A stretch of 64,000 nt of DNA from Opisthorchis felineus (GCA_004794785.1 SJOL01010677.1:298124-362123); one strand, 5' to 3'. Positions 1 through 14,400 are shown, counted from the first letter of the stretch. Program-made: numbers and translations. Notes: a model not told the origin generated them from the letters alone.

Positions 1-3000
1 CTGGGGCTTCCTAAGACCACAGTCAGTGGCTTGTGTTTGCTCACAATTTTGGACTCTCTACGCACCTACAACACTTTCATGTGCGTTACGTGACGTTCAG
101 TTTTCTTGCCAATGATCTTCATGCCTGACATTTTATGAGGGACACCTTGTGCCTGGTGTGTAAGTCTTAACTCTGTTCCAAGAATCTTGAAAAGCATTGA
201 GTATTGTTTGTCCTTTCTCCAGTTTCTGGTCTTTACACGTGTTTCCTTGTCAGACGTTTTTAAATAACTTGGAAGCATTTCGCCAGACTGACGAAACGAG
301 TTCTCCTCTACATTCTTCCACCTCTATCGCTCGCCCTTTTATGTTCGCAATCATGCTCTTCAAAAATATTGCTAGTGGTAGTCCGATTCCTAGAGGTCCA
401 GTTTTTAAGAAAACCCCTCAGAAACACCACTGAAAACCACCTGAATTCCGCCTCCATAAGTTGACCATAATTTGCCTGACGTGAAATGAGGAGCCAAAGT
501 TCTGTCTTCTGCTCTTTCTGGACTTGGGCTTCTACCTTACCTGTCCTGTGGCATACACATAAATCTTTCCCATTCCGGAGAAACGACTCATGGAAGAAGT
601 TAGTTTTGTTTGATCCCGTGAAGTACAATCCAGTGGTAAAATTCCTCTTTGGAGGGATCACTCATTGGAAGAGACTACCTCTGATTGAGCCAACTAGGTT
701 GTCTGTTTAGGAGACAACCGAATTAAATTTTTGGCTCTGAAGTATGCGGTTTCAAATACTTTATGATTATGTTGAAAAATCAAGTGGATAAGCAAGTGTT
801 TCTGGTGTCTAGCGACAGGGGCGGAAATATTCCTGTCTTTTTAGTTAGGAAAAACATATCCCAGTGGAAGAGAAATTTTCTCAGTTCAATTTTCAATGGA
901 CCAAACTTGTTTACAAAGAAGCCTCGAATAAAGAAGCCACTTGCCGCTGGCTCCGTGTACTAGATAACTGGGCACATGAGTAAGACGCTTCAGCACAGAG
1001 AAGAGACAATGAAGTTCTACTAATTTGGACGGGCTCACTTCATGAATGGTCTGCTCCTCGCTGGCCGATTGCATAGTGTGTAATACTGGTTGCATACTGT
1101 TTAGAGGTTTCCGCATCTGATTCTATCGTAGCCCATGTAGTTCAGGTAATCCCCAGGGATTTCAAATGAAAAACCTGGCTTGGAATTGCACATCCATAGT
1201 TTGAAGTAATGCGGTTGAAGACAAGACACAACAGTTGTTCGCAGCCTTGCTGACGTAGCCACGGTTACAGCTCTTGTCGACTCAGTCTAAATATGAGTCG
1301 CGGTGAGAGCGACGCAGTGGTTTCGAATTCGATTGAATCGGTTGCTATGGTCCCATCGTCAGTACGCAGCGGCAATTACTTCAGCCAAACGGCCAACTTT
1401 CTGTTGCTAACCCTTCAGAGGTGAGGTAAAGAGAGCTTGACCTAATTAAGTGACCGAGCAAGCGGACACGTGTGCGGCAAGAAGCCTATTCACGCCCGAC
1501 CGAATTTTATTTGATCCACACTAACCGTCCGAATTAATTGGTTCACGGTCACTCTCTCGCGGTTAGCTGCAATCAACGGCTTGGCTACCGGCCAATAACT
1601 GCTTCGCACTATATGAAAGAATGAAAGAGGAGAGGAAGCACTAGCAAGTTAAGTCAAGCCAGTTTGCTTGAGAAAGACAAATGGCATCGTCAAACCGAAT
1701 TCAGCCACTTGATGCTGTTACCGATTATAACTGCAAGACGCATTGTTTAGTTTAACAACCGAATGGGGAAGATGCGTTGAAATTAGTAAGTTACTGGCCA
1801 CATAAAATTGGAACAGTTCCAAATTATTAGGAATCTGTGCGCAACTGTTCAAAATGCTTTATGCACACCATATTGTCATTGGCACTATCATTGACGTCAC
1901 GATCATCAACAGCGACAAGTTTACACAACATAGTGATGGTAACCGTGAGTTTCATGGCTTCTTTGCTGTAGTGTGCTATCCCACAGAGGCAGAATTAGGA
2001 TAGCTAAGGCGAGTCTTTAGTGATCGGTACAGCGTAGCTGTTACTTGCTAACGAATAACACACATTAGGTTAGGATCGAGATATTTTCTGTGGGAAATTA
2101 TATTAAGTTTGGTGGGTAAGCAGATGGGGACCCGGGCGGTGCCAGGTGTCAGACAACAGCCAAAAAAGCAAACAGTACGCTCTACCAGTTGAAGCTTTCT
2201 GGCCGTCTTGCTGTTACTCTAGATAGATCTCCAGGTAGTCAGGATGCTCAAGATATATCATTTTTGTAGATGAACGCTCGTAGTTTTCGACGTTCTCGTT
2301 GCAGAAAACGCGTAAAATTCTCGACCATGCCTGTGTCACCATTCTGGCTGACTGCATCATAATGTTTTCCTCCAGGTTGTTGTTCACGGAGCACACCTTC
2401 AAAGGTTTGGCTCAGTGAACCAGGGAAGCCAATGAACAAACACAGGTAGAAAAGCACACGAGGAAATTTTATCACGAATTTCGCACTTAGACTTCATGTG
2501 ACCGACCGAGTCCTCAAAAGCAATAAACCTATGAACAGTCGAATGCAGGAAGGCTACCGAAATTTCATAATTTAAAGGCATTCCAAATGTGAATCGCGTG
2601 ATCGAAAACAAAGCAGAATTTTCTATTTCAACATTTCAGTCATTAATCTTCAGCTGACTTACTGGATAATCATTACTTTAAACAATGTTAAAGTTGAAAT
2701 AAGTTGATCCGAATGATCTGATTACCGATCAGCCCGTAGATTTTGCTTGTTCAGAACGTCCAACATTTTTAGTACCTTGGCTTGATAACATTTGTGAGAT
2801 GACTTGACTGGAGTCCAAAATTGCCTTGATAGAGACCGTAAACTAGCTCGATGTCATGTTGAGGTATCACAGGGGCTGTGCCAGCTCTGACACAAAAGCT
2901 GAGGAGTTGCACAGGTTTTAAGGCATTTTAACGGGTCATCCTTAATATCCAGAATTTCCCATCGACTTACTGCGAGAATTTTTTCTAATCAAGCTATAAA

Positions 3001-4165
3001 ATAGTGGGAAGTCCGAAATTAGAAAAATCGCGGATGAGATAACTTGGAAGAACTCGTGGAAGATAACTTCAACTTAGAAACGTTTTGGTCAGTCGCCATG
3101 TTTGTGCCTTAGTAAGAGATCTCGCTGTGTTTTTCTACCTGTTTGCTTGGTATATTTAAACAGGAAGCTGCAAGCATTTCAAGTCACAGACCGGAAAGTA
3201 AACAGAGGCCGAAAGTTAATATAAGTGCTTACCTACGGCGGCAGGGTCTTTCAAGTTGATGGCCGCCCTTGGGAAACTGTTTCACAAACTTGCGGTGGAG
3301 ATTGCATCAGCTGGTTAGAACTGCGACTTTTTATGCCAGAATACTTGTCTCGCTCTGGACTGGCCACCCTAAGAAGCGGACTAAAGTGAGCCTTTCTGAG
3401 AGCTGACCTCTCCTAAACATAATCAGTGGGAAACACCAGAAAAAAATTTGTAGCAAAGAATTTTGGATCTTGTTGCTGATACACCATTACCTGTGAATAC
3501 CTTACAATGTTCACTGTGTAGTACCTAAAAGCCTGTCGGCTCCGAACCGCCCTCATTTCTCCTCGACTAAGACGTTTCCCTCAGTGTCACTTAGCAATTT
3601 ACACACCACTGACTTCATCTCACTGAGCTGACTTGTCCTCAAGTCATGGTCGAAATTCTGTGAATTGCCCAAAGTAACGATCTAGTTTTTTAAAAATGAA
3701 TAACAGAGAATGGCTGGTTGACATTGAAACGTGTTTTTATTGTGAGGATCCGGTTGGGTCTCAAGAGACTCAGCTGAACGTGATCTTTCTCACTAATTTG
3801 GTGTTCATCAGGTATACTTCGGTGGTATCCGTCGCGGACAGAAAGCTTCACTTAGCTGAGGTTTTCGGGACCAGGTCCAATGCTAACTTCTAAACTCCCG
3901 TTAAATCCAAAGCTCACAGTTTAGGGATTGCCAGATCCGACGTGCAGATGTAAGATTGAGATAATCAGTTTGGTCACTTATCCGATGACAGATTGTTCAC
4001 TTTAGTCAAAAGTTGATTAAAACAAGGCTATCTTCCGCGCCATCGTTCTCATCGGCATTCCTTCGGATCAATTATGGATGGGTTTTGGCTCATGCTTCTT
4101 TCTGGGTCGGAACTTCACGCACGTGATACCACGTGTTAGTCGTCTCCCTTATGTTGTCTTATGCG

Positions 4166-4169
<4 letters not shown>
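1..4169. other. No gene recognised
   Basis: I see no conserved protein motif, RNA gene or repeat that I can name here. Open frames are all under 120 codons and show no family signature or convincing splice-flanked exon. It may be intergenic or intronic. Confidence 0.5.
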
Positions 4170-4219
<50 letters not shown>

Positions 4220-4300
4220 ATNNNNNNNNNNNNNNNNNNNNNNNNNNNNNNNNNNNNNNNNNNNNNNNNNNNNNNNNNNNNNNNTATATATATATATATA
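4170..4300. repeat. AT dinucleotide microsatellite split by an assembly gap
   Basis: A (TA)n tract runs from about 4170 to 4217, is interrupted by a short GGAT and 63 Ns, and resumes as (TA)8 at 4285-4300. The gap is probably an assembly failure inside a longer or more complex AT repeat. Confidence 0.95.
4222..4284. other. Assembly gap of 63 Ns
   Basis: An unbroken run of N lies inside the AT microsatellite. The true length and content are unknown. Confidence 0.99.
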
Positions 4301-7300
4301 CTTATGAGCATGGAACAAGCTCATCACAAACACAGTCATTTTGTGTCGCTACAAGAATATCTGTACATCTTAATACCCGCATAATTTGGTGCACCAGTTC
4401 CCAGTTGCAGAAGGACTTTAGTGGTCATATGATTACGTCACCAGTCTGTTGTAGCTCTAATAGCATAAGACCGATTGCTCTACGCTTTTAATCAGCATAG
4501 GAGACATCAAAAAAGCCGTCACAGTAACCAAGCTCTACCTTACGGACAGTCGGTAAAAAGGATAGTTTCCCATTTTCTAATCCATTTGTCCCCAGGAAGG
4601 AATTATGGGATAAGTTTCCACCTGTCCTTATATATTAGAACTGTTGCGTACAAGTAGACATAAATATCCATCTATTTTCTTACGGTGATATGGTCTTAGG
4701 CAGCATTCTACACCCAACCCCAAAACTGCAGCTTACACTTTGGTTTCCCGAGCTGTCCAGTTGAATCATATTGAATCATATTGACAGGTCTGTTGCATAC
4801 ACCTTTATAGATGCGGTCTCATTTCATAGGCTCCACAATAATATAGGTCGGACGTTTTCCTGTACGAAGAACCCTCCAATTGCAAGTGATACGGAGCATT
4901 ATCGTAAAACATAGCCTGTTGACAGATCTGTTAACTCAACACAAACAACAACTCCAGTATGCACTGGTTACAACACTGACCTGGATATGATCCTCTTCTG
5001 ACAGTAAAGTCGAGGAAGCCAGTAGATGATACCATACCAATAACGTGCACGATCTCCACCATACCGCTTCACACAACGACGTGCACTCGTTTGCCCCTAA
5101 GAGGTCGACCCTTAGTTCAGCAGCGAAACGGGATAAGGTTAGTTATGTCGGCCAGACTATCGGCCTCTAACTGCACAACTCTCAAAACGTGCTTCTTTCT
5201 CAGTCGCCTATTATCCATTGAATTAGTCGCCTCATATATAGAATATAGTTTCTTCATTCTGAGCAGATATCTATCACGATACCTGGTCAGTGTTGTCGAG
5301 CTCACGTGCATGTAAACTTGACAGCGAGTGGCAGACGTTGAAAATCTTCCGATCCAATTGGTAATATCTATCTCTCTGTCGTTCACTGAATGATTTCGAA
5401 CCATGTTCCGTCCTAGAAGCCTAGTTCCACTTTCCAAAACTCGCACCCAGTAATCGGCCGTCCACCGTCTCGCGCCAGTTAGTGCAGCAGCGTCGCTCCA
5501 CCCTTTTACATGTCCAAGACTTCTGGCGAATCAGCAATCGTACTTCATCAGAATATCAGCTTCAAGGGCCGCACCGCGCCATCTCATGGGTTTCGTACGG
5601 TAAACAATTTCTTCCGGTTCATCCGATTTGTTCTACAAGACCAGAGATATGAAACCAGCCAGCAGAGCGAAAATCGCGTCCGTTATACCGTGGGCATCTT
5701 GACACCCCAACGACGACTGAAAATCGGTAAGGTTTCTTGTCCTGCCTGCTGCTTGTGTTACCAAGGCGATACGTAGCTCTGGTCCATAACGTTGACTCAC
5801 ACCGTCTCCGGGCCCGTCTGTCTACAGTGGCGTATTGAATGTTGAGCTTGCCCACTCCCAAGTCATATGACGCATCTCATACCCAAACGCCCAGCATACG
5901 GCGACCAGTCCATGTCCCGATTCTGGGTCCTAGGACTAAAAGCCTAATCAGCTGTTGCCGTGCTGAGAAGTAGTATTTTTTACTGGTGTCCAGGTTGTAT
6001 TCGTTGGACTGTAGGGTGAAGGACGTTGAATCGCTTTCTAGGGTTCTTTTTGCATACTGGTCAAATAGATGTTGATCTTCAGTACATATTGATGCTGCAT
6101 TGTAGTTATTTGTAGCTCTTTTCGACTGTTACGACAATTTCTAGGTGACAACGTAGTTGCGCGGGTTGCATACGATCCTCAACACCTGACGTGGTCGCGG
6201 TTGCACATAATCATGGTTTAAATCATGAACCGTGAATGGATTTCACGACTGTGCTCACAAAGCCCTGGTGATGGTTTGACAACCCAGCTATCAGCTGAAT
6301 GCGAGGTCATACGTCAACAAGCATAGTGTTGCTTTTAGCTCTACCGCGTTTTCTCCAATGTGACCGTATGTGTTCAACGTTTTTCTGGCAAACACTTGGA
6401 AATGGAACAAAACTCGGTTACGTTTTGCCATGAAACTGGGCGCTTCCGACCATACACAGACATTCCGAACTTCATAGGTTTTCTTTGACGCATGATAAAA
6501 AAACGGAGAACTATACATGGACTTATCTGCTTTAATTAATAGTTTTCACGTTTATTGTCAGACGTGACTGCAGGCATTTTTAGTTGTGCTGGTGTTTAGG
6601 GTAAATTTTTCCCTTTGGATTTTCTAACTTAAATCTCGCATCATACTAACTTTAGAACAAATGGGCACAGATATTAACGCAAAATCTTTGGTACGTCACA
6701 AGTAGATGAATAAATTGGCGACAGTTTTCGCTGTGTCATACAACAGGGTTTAAATGCTGCACGCTTGCTATGGCTCAGACTGGTATAAGTAGTAAGAATG
6801 AATCCTGAATGGCAGAGACACCGCAAATGGTCAATTCCTCAGACCAAGCAATGCAATTGTGGCCAGCTCAAAGAATAAGGGATTGAGCTTGGTTTCTTTT
6901 ATTGTATCCTTAGAGTTAGTAGTAATAAAACAACTCCACTCTTCATGTTCTTGCGAAGTATGATGTAACCTGTACAAAACAAAATTTGCCCAAGTTTTCC
7001 AGGACCGTGTTGAGTTCATATTCATATAGGGTATTGGAAGTCAGACACAACTTAGAAGAAAATAATCCCTGGTTTCTAGCTGTGTGTTCTGGGGGCAAAT
7101 AGGCAACTATAGTGAGGTCTTAAATGAAATTGGTCATGTAATGCGGCCGGTGATTTTCTATGCAAGTAACTCACATGGCGAGGGCAGCAGTCCCGATGTG
7201 GTATAATTCGTGCTGGTCAATGGGTTCACTGACGTTTTCATTAAGTGGCGGACAACACTTTTCAATCAGTGACTGTCTACCCACAGCTTGATGCTCATAT

Positions 7301-9932
7301 GGAAAACGAAAGTGGACAAGAGAGTGACTTCTGCGGTTCAACTGCGTGAACGCCTGCGTTCCTAGAACCATTTGAAAGTGTATATTTATATGGAATGCAA
7401 AATAGTTTATTTGCTAAAGATTCTCATACTATTATTATTGTTATTATAAAATCCTGCTCAGCCGATTTTTCCAAGATGAATAATACACTCAGAAGTTAAG
7501 TACCCTGTTAAATTTTCCTGATGCACTCGTTTTCGACGTTTCTCATGCTGTCCCGTACAATTCCAACACTAGTTCTTCATGAATAACATTTGGAAACCCG
7601 AATACAGAATACTGCTGCTGATCACAATGTGGCGCGTCAAAAGCTGAACAGCAATCATATGTGAGGTTACTGTGGCAGTGATGCACAGCTTGTAGGTTTT
7701 TAGCGATAGCTTGATTCCAAACATCCTTTGGTGAGGGACACCCAAAAACCCATACAAAAGATGATCGACGAAAAAAACATGTACACGCATTTTGAATGCT
7801 TTAGCTTCACTAATAAGACTTAAGTCTGTCCTCCACATGTACACGAGAGGTAGGGAAATGACGACGGATAAAGCCTGTCTCAGAACGAAGAAAGTAACCG
7901 AGCCCAGTGGATTCAAGTCCTTGGTGAAATTACTTTGTGCTACTGTTATTAAATCAGTAGCATATATGAGATGGTAACAACAACGATGGCAAATCGACAT
8001 CGGGTGCCAGCGAATCAGTGACGTTTTATTCGCAACCTTTCGTCCTGATGAACATTCGGGCATTGCGCCGTAAAATCACTGGCCTTATTCGTTGTAATGT
8101 TAACAGTCTCTGTCGGTAATAACTTCCGGTAATCATCGAAATTTTTCACCAATTTCCCTTGCGTCTTTTCCCTATATGAGAATGGATCGTAGTAGCTCTT
8201 GCCTGGTAAACCCATGGGGATTTGACAACTGTAATGAGATCTAGCTACTTGTAAGCAGCAGTAGTAGATAGGGAAAAGTCTACTTTTGCGATTTTCTTAT
8301 GACGCTTGATTAGTAGTTAACACTTCCCTTATGACCATACGGAACGGGTAAGTGAAATCTAATTGAGGGACGATAATCCCTTCCACACACTGATTTGGTT
8401 TACATTCCACTCAACACTTCGCACACATCAGGGATACCAGCGGTGGTGTGGAATATTAATGAGGTTTTAAGCAAGAACGAATTTATTTCAGAGTAAGTGA
8501 GCGCATGCATTATGTTGGTGTCCAAAAAATCGTGAAAAACTCAACACGTGACATGTGTCCCATGAGCGAATAATCTACCAGTAAGTAATGTCAGCAAGAA
8601 CAAAACGTCAAATACAAAATGGGAGACACTCACAACTAAGTTGGTTAGTATCCAAACCTGAGTTTCGTTAAGGATGTGAGTGCAATTATTGTGGGAGTTT
8701 GAATGATGAGAATGGGCCCTTTCGCTGAGTAAATAAGATTTGTAGTAGTACTGAAATACCGTTTTGTCTTCGGCCTAAAACGTGTGTTGAAAAATCACCA
8801 CTTGCAGTCAACTAAAGCATGAAGGTGAAATTCTAATGGCTAAAAGTTCATGTGCTACTGATAAACAGGTCACTTTGTATTGTGTTTCGTAGACTCAGAC
8901 AATCAGATGTCGCACATGATCCTCAGATGGGCCGGACTAGTGTCGAAGATTCTCAAAATTCAGCGGTGCTGTCGCAAACTCAGTAGAATGTATGGCTTGC
9001 TGGGTTGGTCCACTGATAACACCGTCTGATTGGATCCAACAAAAGTGGTCCGCAGCATACGTAGACGAGTAAGAGTTTTCTGACCCAAAACAGACGTAAT
9101 GGACTTCCAGTGCACTTCGGATTTGACCAAAACAGTTTTTCTAAGCCTAAACATTTGAGAAGCCATAAACTTGGCAGTTCTCGGGGCAGTTCCTCAAGGA
9201 CTTGAAAGGCATAACATCTGGAATCAGTTTGCTGCATTTGTTGGAGTGAACAGGCAAACAGCTGCCGGGTTGGTAAAGGCAGGAGGATCCGGAAGTCAGT
9301 TTAGGTAAACAGTTTTTTGAAAAAGCACTCTATGGATCGATTTTGGTTGGGAAATTTGTGTTAGAGTGAGAAAGATACAGCGATATTACATTACGCTGAC
9401 GTCGTACCAGTCTTACTGAAAAATTAGCTTCCATTAAACTTATCGTTATTCGGCATCCGGCACCCAAACGGTCGGCCTTTGATTCCGCACAACTCATGCG
9501 TCTGTGGTATCTTTTGGTCTGAGAGGAGTGCCAGTAACACGGTCTATCGCACTACAGTTATGATTCTTTGGACAATAATCTATTAAATTAACAGAGTCGG
9601 TGAGTGTGTGAATGACTCACCCTTATGTGTCTGTGATTACAATGAATGACCATTTTAACGAATGAGTGTGCGGCGTAAAATTAGTAAGCAAACATGTCAG
9701 AAATCACTAGGTAATAGTCTTGTTGTCCAGTAACAGTATCGAGTAGACTTAATTGAATGTGGTCACTAAACTTCTACCAACCGACGGTGGCTTGAGAACT
9801 GTATTGAGGACTACCACTCCTGCCCTCTCACCCCCCGAAATGGGTTGAATCGGCTGATTCACATCATCCTTCAAGAACAAGCTTCTATTGCTTTCAACAA
9901 ATGGGAGAATTTAGGAACAGTTGGGAAGTTAT
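4301..9932. other. No gene recognised
   Basis: Nothing nameable was found. The two longest open frames are 109 codons (5117-5446, minus) and 164 codons (7569-8063, minus). Neither has a family motif, a repeated copy in the window or a convincing splice context, so I do not call them genes. Confidence 0.45.
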
Positions 9933-9986
9933 CGTTTCAGAAGGCTTTGGTAATCCACCGAGTGATTACCAAACCCTTCTGAAACG
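9933..9986. repeat. 23-bp inverted repeat (hairpin) with 8-nt loop
   Basis: The arm at 9933-9955 is the reverse complement of 9964-9986 with a single C/G mismatch (22 of 23 paired). The loop is 8 nt. No open frame or known element surrounds it. It could be a tiny fold-back element or a precursor-like RNA hairpin. Confidence 0.85.
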
Positions 9987-12454
9987 AAGCCTCCATTGCG
10001 TTCAGTAAAACTGCTTGTTGCTGCATCCGACTGCAAGCCTCTGTTATTTCACTGTTGCAAATTATTGGAATACATCTGGCTTACAGCCTGCTTTTCCGGC
10101 TTGAAAAGAGGCGATTCCTACGCAGTGACGAACAGAGTCCATTAATATTTCTAATGATGGTTGACAGAGAACGAGATAAGTGGCTTGAGTAGATTGTTAC
10201 CAAAAGTAATGTTATTGAAGGCTGTGTGATACTGGAAACTTCCGCAACCAAATCCAGCGTAAACAGCCAAAAATGTAACCAGGCCCATGATGTATTTTCA
10301 GGAAGCCAGGATTGCAACACATGATCCTCGTGTTTCACAAGCGTTTACGAAGGTTTTAAGCTAAGAATAAGTTAGTGCTCTAGCTGAGTTGCTTGGAATT
10401 TTCGCGCAAAATATTCTCGCTTTTGAAAACTGGCTGCATTATTCTAAATTTGGCTGGAAAATATCAGTACCCGCTTCTCAGTGGTTAAAGTTGCTTGGAA
10501 AATGCCACACTACCAAGGTGAATTTATTGACAGATTTTGCTAAAACAAGATGGTGTAGTTTTGATGAGGTCCAGATGGTTTTTCGGTTCCATGTACGATG
10601 ACGCCAGTGCTAGCCAACTATTGAGAACCATGTCGACGGTCGGTCGAACACCAGGAACTAAATGCATCCCTTTGATGCAAAGATGAATTCTGCTGAGAAC
10701 AAGGACAGTCGATCTAATTACTGAGCAACCCGAACTCACCTAACGAAAACTTTGTTTCCCTGTTTAAAACTAAAAAAAGCGAGAGGTTGCAGAAGTATTG
10801 TTCTAGTCTAATACAAACATTTTGCGTTCGCAGTCTTTCAGTGGAAACTTACCGCCTGAATGCTAAAATACGTTCATTATATTGGCTATACGTAGGTTGG
10901 CGAAGCGCGCACACTAAGGATGGAGTTGTGGGGACGTAATACTCCCCAACAGAGGACACTATGGGGAAAAAAGCATTTTGACTCCACAGGAGCTGGCCTG
11001 TCTTCATAAGGGAGGGAGTCTCACTAATTCGTGGTAGACGGGGAATCCCGCTGTGAACTGTGCGGAAGAGTGATCTCTCGTTCTGGAAAACAACTGTATA
11101 TAGCGTCCATCGACTAAAGTGGAACCAAGACTAAGGTGGATATAGGCTGGTGAGAGCTCAATTAGGCTGGAACACCTTGCACTGCTCCATAAAGAAATTT
11201 ATTAAGGAGCCTTGCGTGGGCAGGCTTTTCTCCTCTCTGGTGTAAACCACGTAAGAGTAATTTCAAAGTGCGTGAGTGTTTTGAAGATATACTGACTTGT
11301 TCAGCAATTATGTGGAATTTTACTGGGCCTAATATAAACAGCTAATGAGAATGCATTACTGGAATTATGGAATTCGGTGCTCGACAGTCAAATGTACGCT
11401 GAAATTGTCACACGCAGTATGACACAATCTACCCGCCACATATTAGGTATGATTTACACACGGCTTTCGATAGGCAGTGAGAATGTCGACATCTGATGTA
11501 GAACTATGTTGGTTAAAATTTACTCCAGCATTTTCTTCCGAAGTCTTAAGCGGTTTAATCACCCTTACCAGTGATTCTGTGAACTTGGCGGCTCGAAAAC
11601 TAGGTAATAACTAGAACACCTGTAACAACTGTAACAAGTGCTTTATGTTCGGCCACTTTATCAGGATGTATAACATTAGTTCAGTCTCGTATGTTGAATC
11701 CTCAGAGTACACTAAGAATTCAACCGAATCAAGAGGCTATCCGGTTACTTGTGTTGTCTCTAAACTGAAACCCGCCATACGCTCCATCGCTTAGCTCAAA
11801 TTACCTGCTCCAGGTGTTCGATCTGGTCACTTTCAGGCGAATAGTACAACTGTTACACACTCAGATTTGGAACTAGACTTTGCATAATCAATTATCACCA
11901 TTCATCACAGAGTATTTCTTTTTTGCCCCTTAACACTTCCTCATATACACTTATATGACAACACTTCAAGTGATAACACACAGTTTTGGATTTCATTGTT
12001 TGCTCCGTTCGTCAAGGATAGTGACAGATAAATTGTATCAGTTTACGTCTCCAGTAAAAAAAGCAAACCACTGTTGCCAAGAGATGGTGTTACTGAAACG
12101 GTCTTTGTACAAACCGTACGGTAATATCTACCACGGATATTGAAGCTTTCCAGTTACGTTATCCCAAGCCTCTCAAAAACAACATTGGTAGCATATCTCG
12201 AGCATGGCACCGTACAATACAGAGATCAGAAATTGTTCAGTTCAGCATAGCCGAAATACAACCATTTCTGTTAACCAGAAGAGTAAGCCTGTTCAACGAC
12301 ATAGCACAAATGCTTCGTGCGACCTGACTGGGTAGATGTGGTGTTTCGAATGTCCACTAGCTGTAGTGCAGAAGAAGGATGGATCGATTTGTGTGTGTGG
12401 TAACCTCTGGATGTTAGACAAGTATGAGATTGTTGAAACGTGACACACTACTCT
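9987..12454. other. No gene recognised
   Basis: No recognisable coding or repeat signature was seen in this stretch. Confidence 0.45.
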
Positions 12455-12612
12455 AATATCTATCTCGAATATCGTACTACCTGAAGCATGAGGCGCTCTG
12501 ATGCAGCTCATCCAGTTGAAGAAGAACATTATAAACGGACGTTCCAGCCGAATTCAGCTGAGTCTTTTGTTAAAACCAAATTTGTGTGCAAATGAGGGTA
12601 TCTGTCGAAAGT
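12455..12612 (+). repeat. Body segment of the hammerhead-type repeat, without ribozyme
   Basis: This diverged copy has the landmarks of the family seen better at 26440-26622: a CGAATATCGTAC block, a CATCCAGTTG block, a GAATTCAGCTGAGTCT hairpin half, and AAACCAAATTTG followed by GCAAATGAG. The ribozyme that would follow is absent; the Ty3/Gypsy relic begins about 50 bp further on. Confidence 0.6.
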
Positions 12613-12659
12613 ATGTGATTGGTGCTGAGATTCCATTGTCCCTTCCGGAAGTATTAATA

Positions 12660-14400
12660 ACTAAGCTTTAAGGGTTCAGAGTGTATTCTACCCTAAACAT
12701 GATTCTTCTCCAGGTTATCGACATCACACTTTTTCAGCCACAAGATAACTTGTAGCAATACAGAGTGTACTCGGTGGAACTGGGCCGCACCAGCTACACT
12801 TTTATTGCGATTGCATCACTGAATTTGAATGGTTCTATTGCTCACATGGTGATATTTGCGTAATCAGCCATTCAGCTGAGGGATATCTGCAGAGCTTTCA
12901 CAATTTGTTGTGCCGACTAAATGAGTTGGATCTTCGGCTGAATTCTAGCAAATACCCGTTCGCAGTGACAGAAGTAGAATATCTGGGACATGCATCCCTC
13001 AAGGCTGAAAAGCTCGAATGTCCTAGATCATCTACGGTTGCGCAAGCATTTCATTAATCCTGTGTCCGTACACTCGTTGGACACTTGCCAAAATCCATCA
13101 CCGTTTCAGAACCGCTGAGAAGCTTGTATGGGCTACCTACTAGACAATCCAATATCTGTACCACCGGTTGCTATCTTTGATGGGAACTACCCGACATATG
13201 TTTCGACCAGTGCTTCAAATACGGGTAAGGATGCGTCTTATGCTAGTTGCCAATGCGTAGGAGTTCGTCGCTTGTGCCTCCAGGACCCTATCAAATACCG
13301 AATGCAGCCACCCACTGCTTATGTTTGGGTCCGTGCAAGAAGATATGTTTATTCGTTTGGATGTTCCTTTGCATTACGAACTGATCATTCTGCACTAACA
13401 ACTGTGCTCGGTCGTCGTATTAAAGGGCGAAAACCAATGCGATTAAGTAGGCACTATTCACTACTTTGACCTGTAATTGTGAAGGGATATATGTTGTCGG
13501 CAAACAAAATCAAGTTGCCGATGGACTTTCTAGATTCCGCCTGCAAACACTGGAGAGAATCAAGATCCTAGTGGGAGCAGAGATCATCTCCTCAGTTACA
13601 AAAATGGCGACTTAGCTGTAACTCTTGAAAGAATGCCAGAAAGTAAAAAAAACTACTGGAAATGTACGCGAATATGTCGCTAACTGATGGCCACTCAATC
13701 AGAATAGCTGTCGTTTTGCCATGCTGACGATCTTGCCGTTGTCAAAGGTGGTATTTTGCGCCGAGGACCTTTTTTGATTCCACAGGATTCAATTTCAACC
13801 GTAATTAAGCGTGCTCATCCCGGGCATTGAATATTCATTGCAAACGTGGACAAAGAGTGCGCTTGATAGAATGGGTCCATTTACAAAGGCGTCACTACAG
13901 AAAAGGAAGACGATGGTTGGAAATTGTTTCTACAGTAAATGGCCTGAAGCTCTTTTCTGTGGTGAGATTAGAACAGTGGTGAATGGTTTGTTTCCATATT
14001 TGTTTACAAAGTACGGCTTTTCAGAAGATATTGTTTCCGATAACGGCTCTTAGTTTTGAACTAATGGGTCCCTTAACTTTTTGCACTTTATTGGCATCAG
14101 GCATTCCATTGGCTACTGTAAAGGTTGAAAGGCCAAATCACGCATTGAAGGAGTCGATACAGCCAATTAGAACCGCAGTTTAGGCAAGGGGAAGTCACTG
14201 CTTAGAAACCTTGTTAAACACAACACACTGTGCGATGGTCAAAACACCAGCAGATTTAATGTTTGGGAAATCAGTTCGGAAGCTACCCACCCCAAGAAAG
14301 TATCCACCCAGGGGAAGGTAAAAGAATGCAAACGCGGCAGACAATACAGGCGTTGGAGTCAGGAATTTTCTAGCCCAGGTGCTTGACTTCTTCCTTACTG
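12660..14400 (+). pseudogene. Decayed Ty3/Gypsy retrotransposon pol (RT, RNase H, integrase)
   Basis: Conceptual translation across several frames gives ordered Ty3/Gypsy pol landmarks. The RT palm region lies near 12.67-12.88 kb and contains ISHSAEGYLQSF, the stretch that follows the catalytic DD. The RT thumb carries LNELDLRLNSSKYPF and EVEYLGH (about 12.91-13.0 kb). RNase H shows LRTDHSALTTVLG (about 13.38 kb), followed by YVVGKQNQVADGLSRF (about 13.49 kb). The integrase core has YSKWPEALF and KYGFSEDIVSDNGS (13.93-14.05 kb). A tail resembling the post-integrase TPADLMFGK motif is at about 14.25 kb. Many stops and frameshifts interrupt it, and I found neither gag nor LTRs, so it is an old, non-autonomous relic. 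Order and strand are secure; the Gypsy clade is not. Confidence 0.85.

Noticed and set aside
7569..8063. Longest anonymous open frame of the left half (164 codons, minus)
   Set aside because: No motif, no repeat match and ordinary composition; length alone is not enough in a 64-kb window.
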